Origin: Blautia sp. | GTDB lineage: Bacteria > Bacillota > Clostridia > Lachnospirales > Lachnospiraceae | Length of the DNA stretch: 6,913 bases | Assembly (NCBI GenBank): GCA_017420455.1 | Contig: JAFOJB010000098.1 | Coordinates: forward strand, 1 to 6,913 | Direction: 5' to 3' | Shown: piece after piece, positions 5,854 to 6,913 of the stretch | How the letters are laid out: each line of letters starts with the position of its first letter | Position numbering within the stretch: position 1 is the first letter of the stretch | Translations under genes and position numbers: made by a program | Notes under the pieces: generated by a model | Database searches by the model: none | Told to the model about the DNA's origin: nothing | Seen by the model: the letters and a program-made list of their open reading frames with translations, nothing else

Positions 5854-6912
5854 TCACAGGTCTTTTAAGGATTCTTCCAGCTTTTTTTCGAAATCTACAT
5901 GAGAGCTGTTATCTTCTTCAGGCTCTACCGTGATAATGAAGTTCTCTTCTTCTCTCTTTTTTCTGGAGGATCTTTTTTCCCGGGCGGAAACCTGTTCCTG
6001 ATATCTGTAATCGTCCTTCTGTATGGAGGTGATCCGCTTGATATTCCGTTCAGAGGCAGGCACGGCTGCTTTCGGTACGGCCTTTACATAATAGTAATAC
6101 TCATCGTCCTCGTATTCCAGCCGTTCGGTCCTGCTGTAGTCTCCGCCGAAGAACAGGAATTCCATAATGAGCCCGATCAGTACAGAGATTCCCGCCTGGA
6201 TCAGAAGGGGTTCCATGGAGACGGTCACATTTTCCAGCAGATAGGAGCCGCCGAGCATTACCAGGATGTAGCTGACTCCTCCCGAAAAGATCGCCACCTT
6301 CCAGGCGTGGTCAAAGGACCTGGTCCGGATGAGGTTTACCAGAAGGATGGTCACAACAAATGCCACGATCGTCAGCCACATGGCCCAGTTCTGTACAAGA
6401 TTGTCTGCCAGAAGCCTCACCTTGTCCAGAATTTCCAGTCCCGCTCCACGAAGCGTTTCGGCCGAAGCGGACAGGCTTCTTACATAGTAGTAGATGATAA
6501 CTCCCGTGGCTGCCGGGAACACAGTGAGGGCGTTCCCCAGAAGGGCGCTGCCGATGGGCAGAAGCGCGGGGATGTCCAGGGTGAAAGCCAGAGGCGTACA
6601 GACCAGCACAGCGCTTTGTCCTCTGCAGAAACGCAGGAACAGAAGTGCCAGGAACAGCATCAGTACCAACGAGAAAGCTGCCGCTTCCAGGCAGATGGCG
6701 TAGGCATGGCCCAGGATCAGCAGAAAGCCGATGAGTACCATCATCGAGGAGGGCAGTATGCAGCAGATCAGAGCCAGTACCAGCAGGACATAAATGCTGG
6801 TGATCTGGGTCATGAAGCCGAGGTTCCGGGTGATCCAGTAAAAAAAGGATATGGCTATCCCGAATTTAAAGAACGGCAAAAAATATACTTCATTCTTGCT
6901 GTAGAAGTTTTT
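5854..6912 (-). CDS. Polytopic membrane protein of unknown function, 5' end missing
   Basis: I do not recognise the family. The frame is open to the right edge (352 codons visible). The first possible start, a TTG at 6879, has no convincing ribosome site and lies within continuous coding-like sequence (KNFYSKNEVYFLPFF), so the true start is probably outside the window. About eight hydrophobic segments are seen in the first two thirds, including VLLVLALICC, MMVLIGFLLILG, LVLMLFLALLFL, WLTIVAFVVTILLVNLI and ISVLIGLIMEFLFF. They end near position 6145. The remaining 95 or so residues form a hydrophilic, probably cytoplasmic tail. It opens with an acidic/tyrosine cluster, YEDDEYYYYVKAVPK, continues through a basic region (EKRSSRKKREEE) and ends in acidic sequence (EESLKDL). 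There are no obvious enzyme motifs. Its place directly upstream of cdaA in the same direction suggests cotranscription and possibly an envelope or c-di-AMP related role, but that is guilt by association only. Confidence 0.75.
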   Translation of the reverse strand, partial: KNFYSKNEVYFLPFFKFGIAISFFYWITRNLGFMTQITSIYVLLVLALICCILPSSMMVLIGFLLILGHAYAICLEAAAFSLVLMLFLALLFLRFCRGQSAVLVCTPLAFTLDIPALLPIGSALLGNALTVFPAATGVIIYYYVRSLSASAETLRGAGLEILDKVRLLADNLVQNWAMWLTIVAFVVTILLVNLIRTRSFDHAWKVAIFSGGVSYILVMLGGSYLLENVTVSMEPLLIQAGISVLIGLIMEFLFFGGDYSRTERLEYEDDEYYYYVKAVPKAAVPASERNIKRITSIQKDDYRYQEQVSAREKRSSRKKREEENFIITVEPEEDNSSHVDFEKKLEESLKDL

Positions 6913-6913
6913 C

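Noticed and set aside
6877..6879. TTG as the true start of the membrane protein
   Set aside because: No Shine-Dalgarno precedes it, and the frame stays open with plausible coding sequence to the window edge, so the gene most likely begins outside.

Overview
This window most likely comes from the chromosome of a Gram-positive Clostridia member, probably a gut Lachnospiraceae. That placement is inferred from moderately high GC, AAGGAG-type ribosome binding sites, the CdaA/CdaR pair, a Ser-46 type HPr, and secreted proteins carrying aromatic cell-wall-binding repeats. All six genes I can support lie on the minus strand, so the window reads biologically from its right end to its left.

Layout in transcription order: (1) the 3' part of a polytopic membrane protein of unrecognised function (5854-6912, start outside the window); (2) cdaA, the membrane diadenylate cyclase that makes c-di-AMP (4879-5760); (3) cdaR, its YbbR-domain regulator (3609-4898, overlapping cdaA by 20 nt); (4) a small HPr-family phosphocarrier (3343-3606, 2 nt after cdaR); (5) a large secreted L,D-transpeptidase with an acidic linker and many cell-wall-binding repeats (855-3326, 16 nt after the HPr gene); (6) after about 340 bp, the 5' part of a secreted GH25 lysozyme (2-514, running off the left edge). 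The tight spacing from cdaA to the transpeptidase suggests one operon. The lysozyme has its own leader and may be transcribed separately.

The theme is envelope homeostasis: c-di-AMP synthesis, its extracytoplasmic regulator, a sugar-PTS phosphocarrier, a peptidoglycan cross-linking enzyme and a peptidoglycan hydrolase. In the well-studied Bacillus, Listeria and Staphylococcus loci, cdaA-cdaR is followed by glmM. Here that place is taken by the HPr and transpeptidase genes, which is the most interesting genetic-context observation.

The only sizeable non-coding stretch is 515-854. It holds a 40-bp direct tandem repeat array (about 698-900) that runs into the 3' end of the transpeptidase gene and supplies its stop codon. 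Each full copy carries a perfect GC-rich hairpin. The part nearer the lysozyme has two further inverted repeats. I found no RNA genes, CRISPR, insertion sequences or attachment sites. I do not see a clearly new defence or mobile system; the unusual items are the HPr/transpeptidase extension of the c-di-AMP operon and the repeat array.
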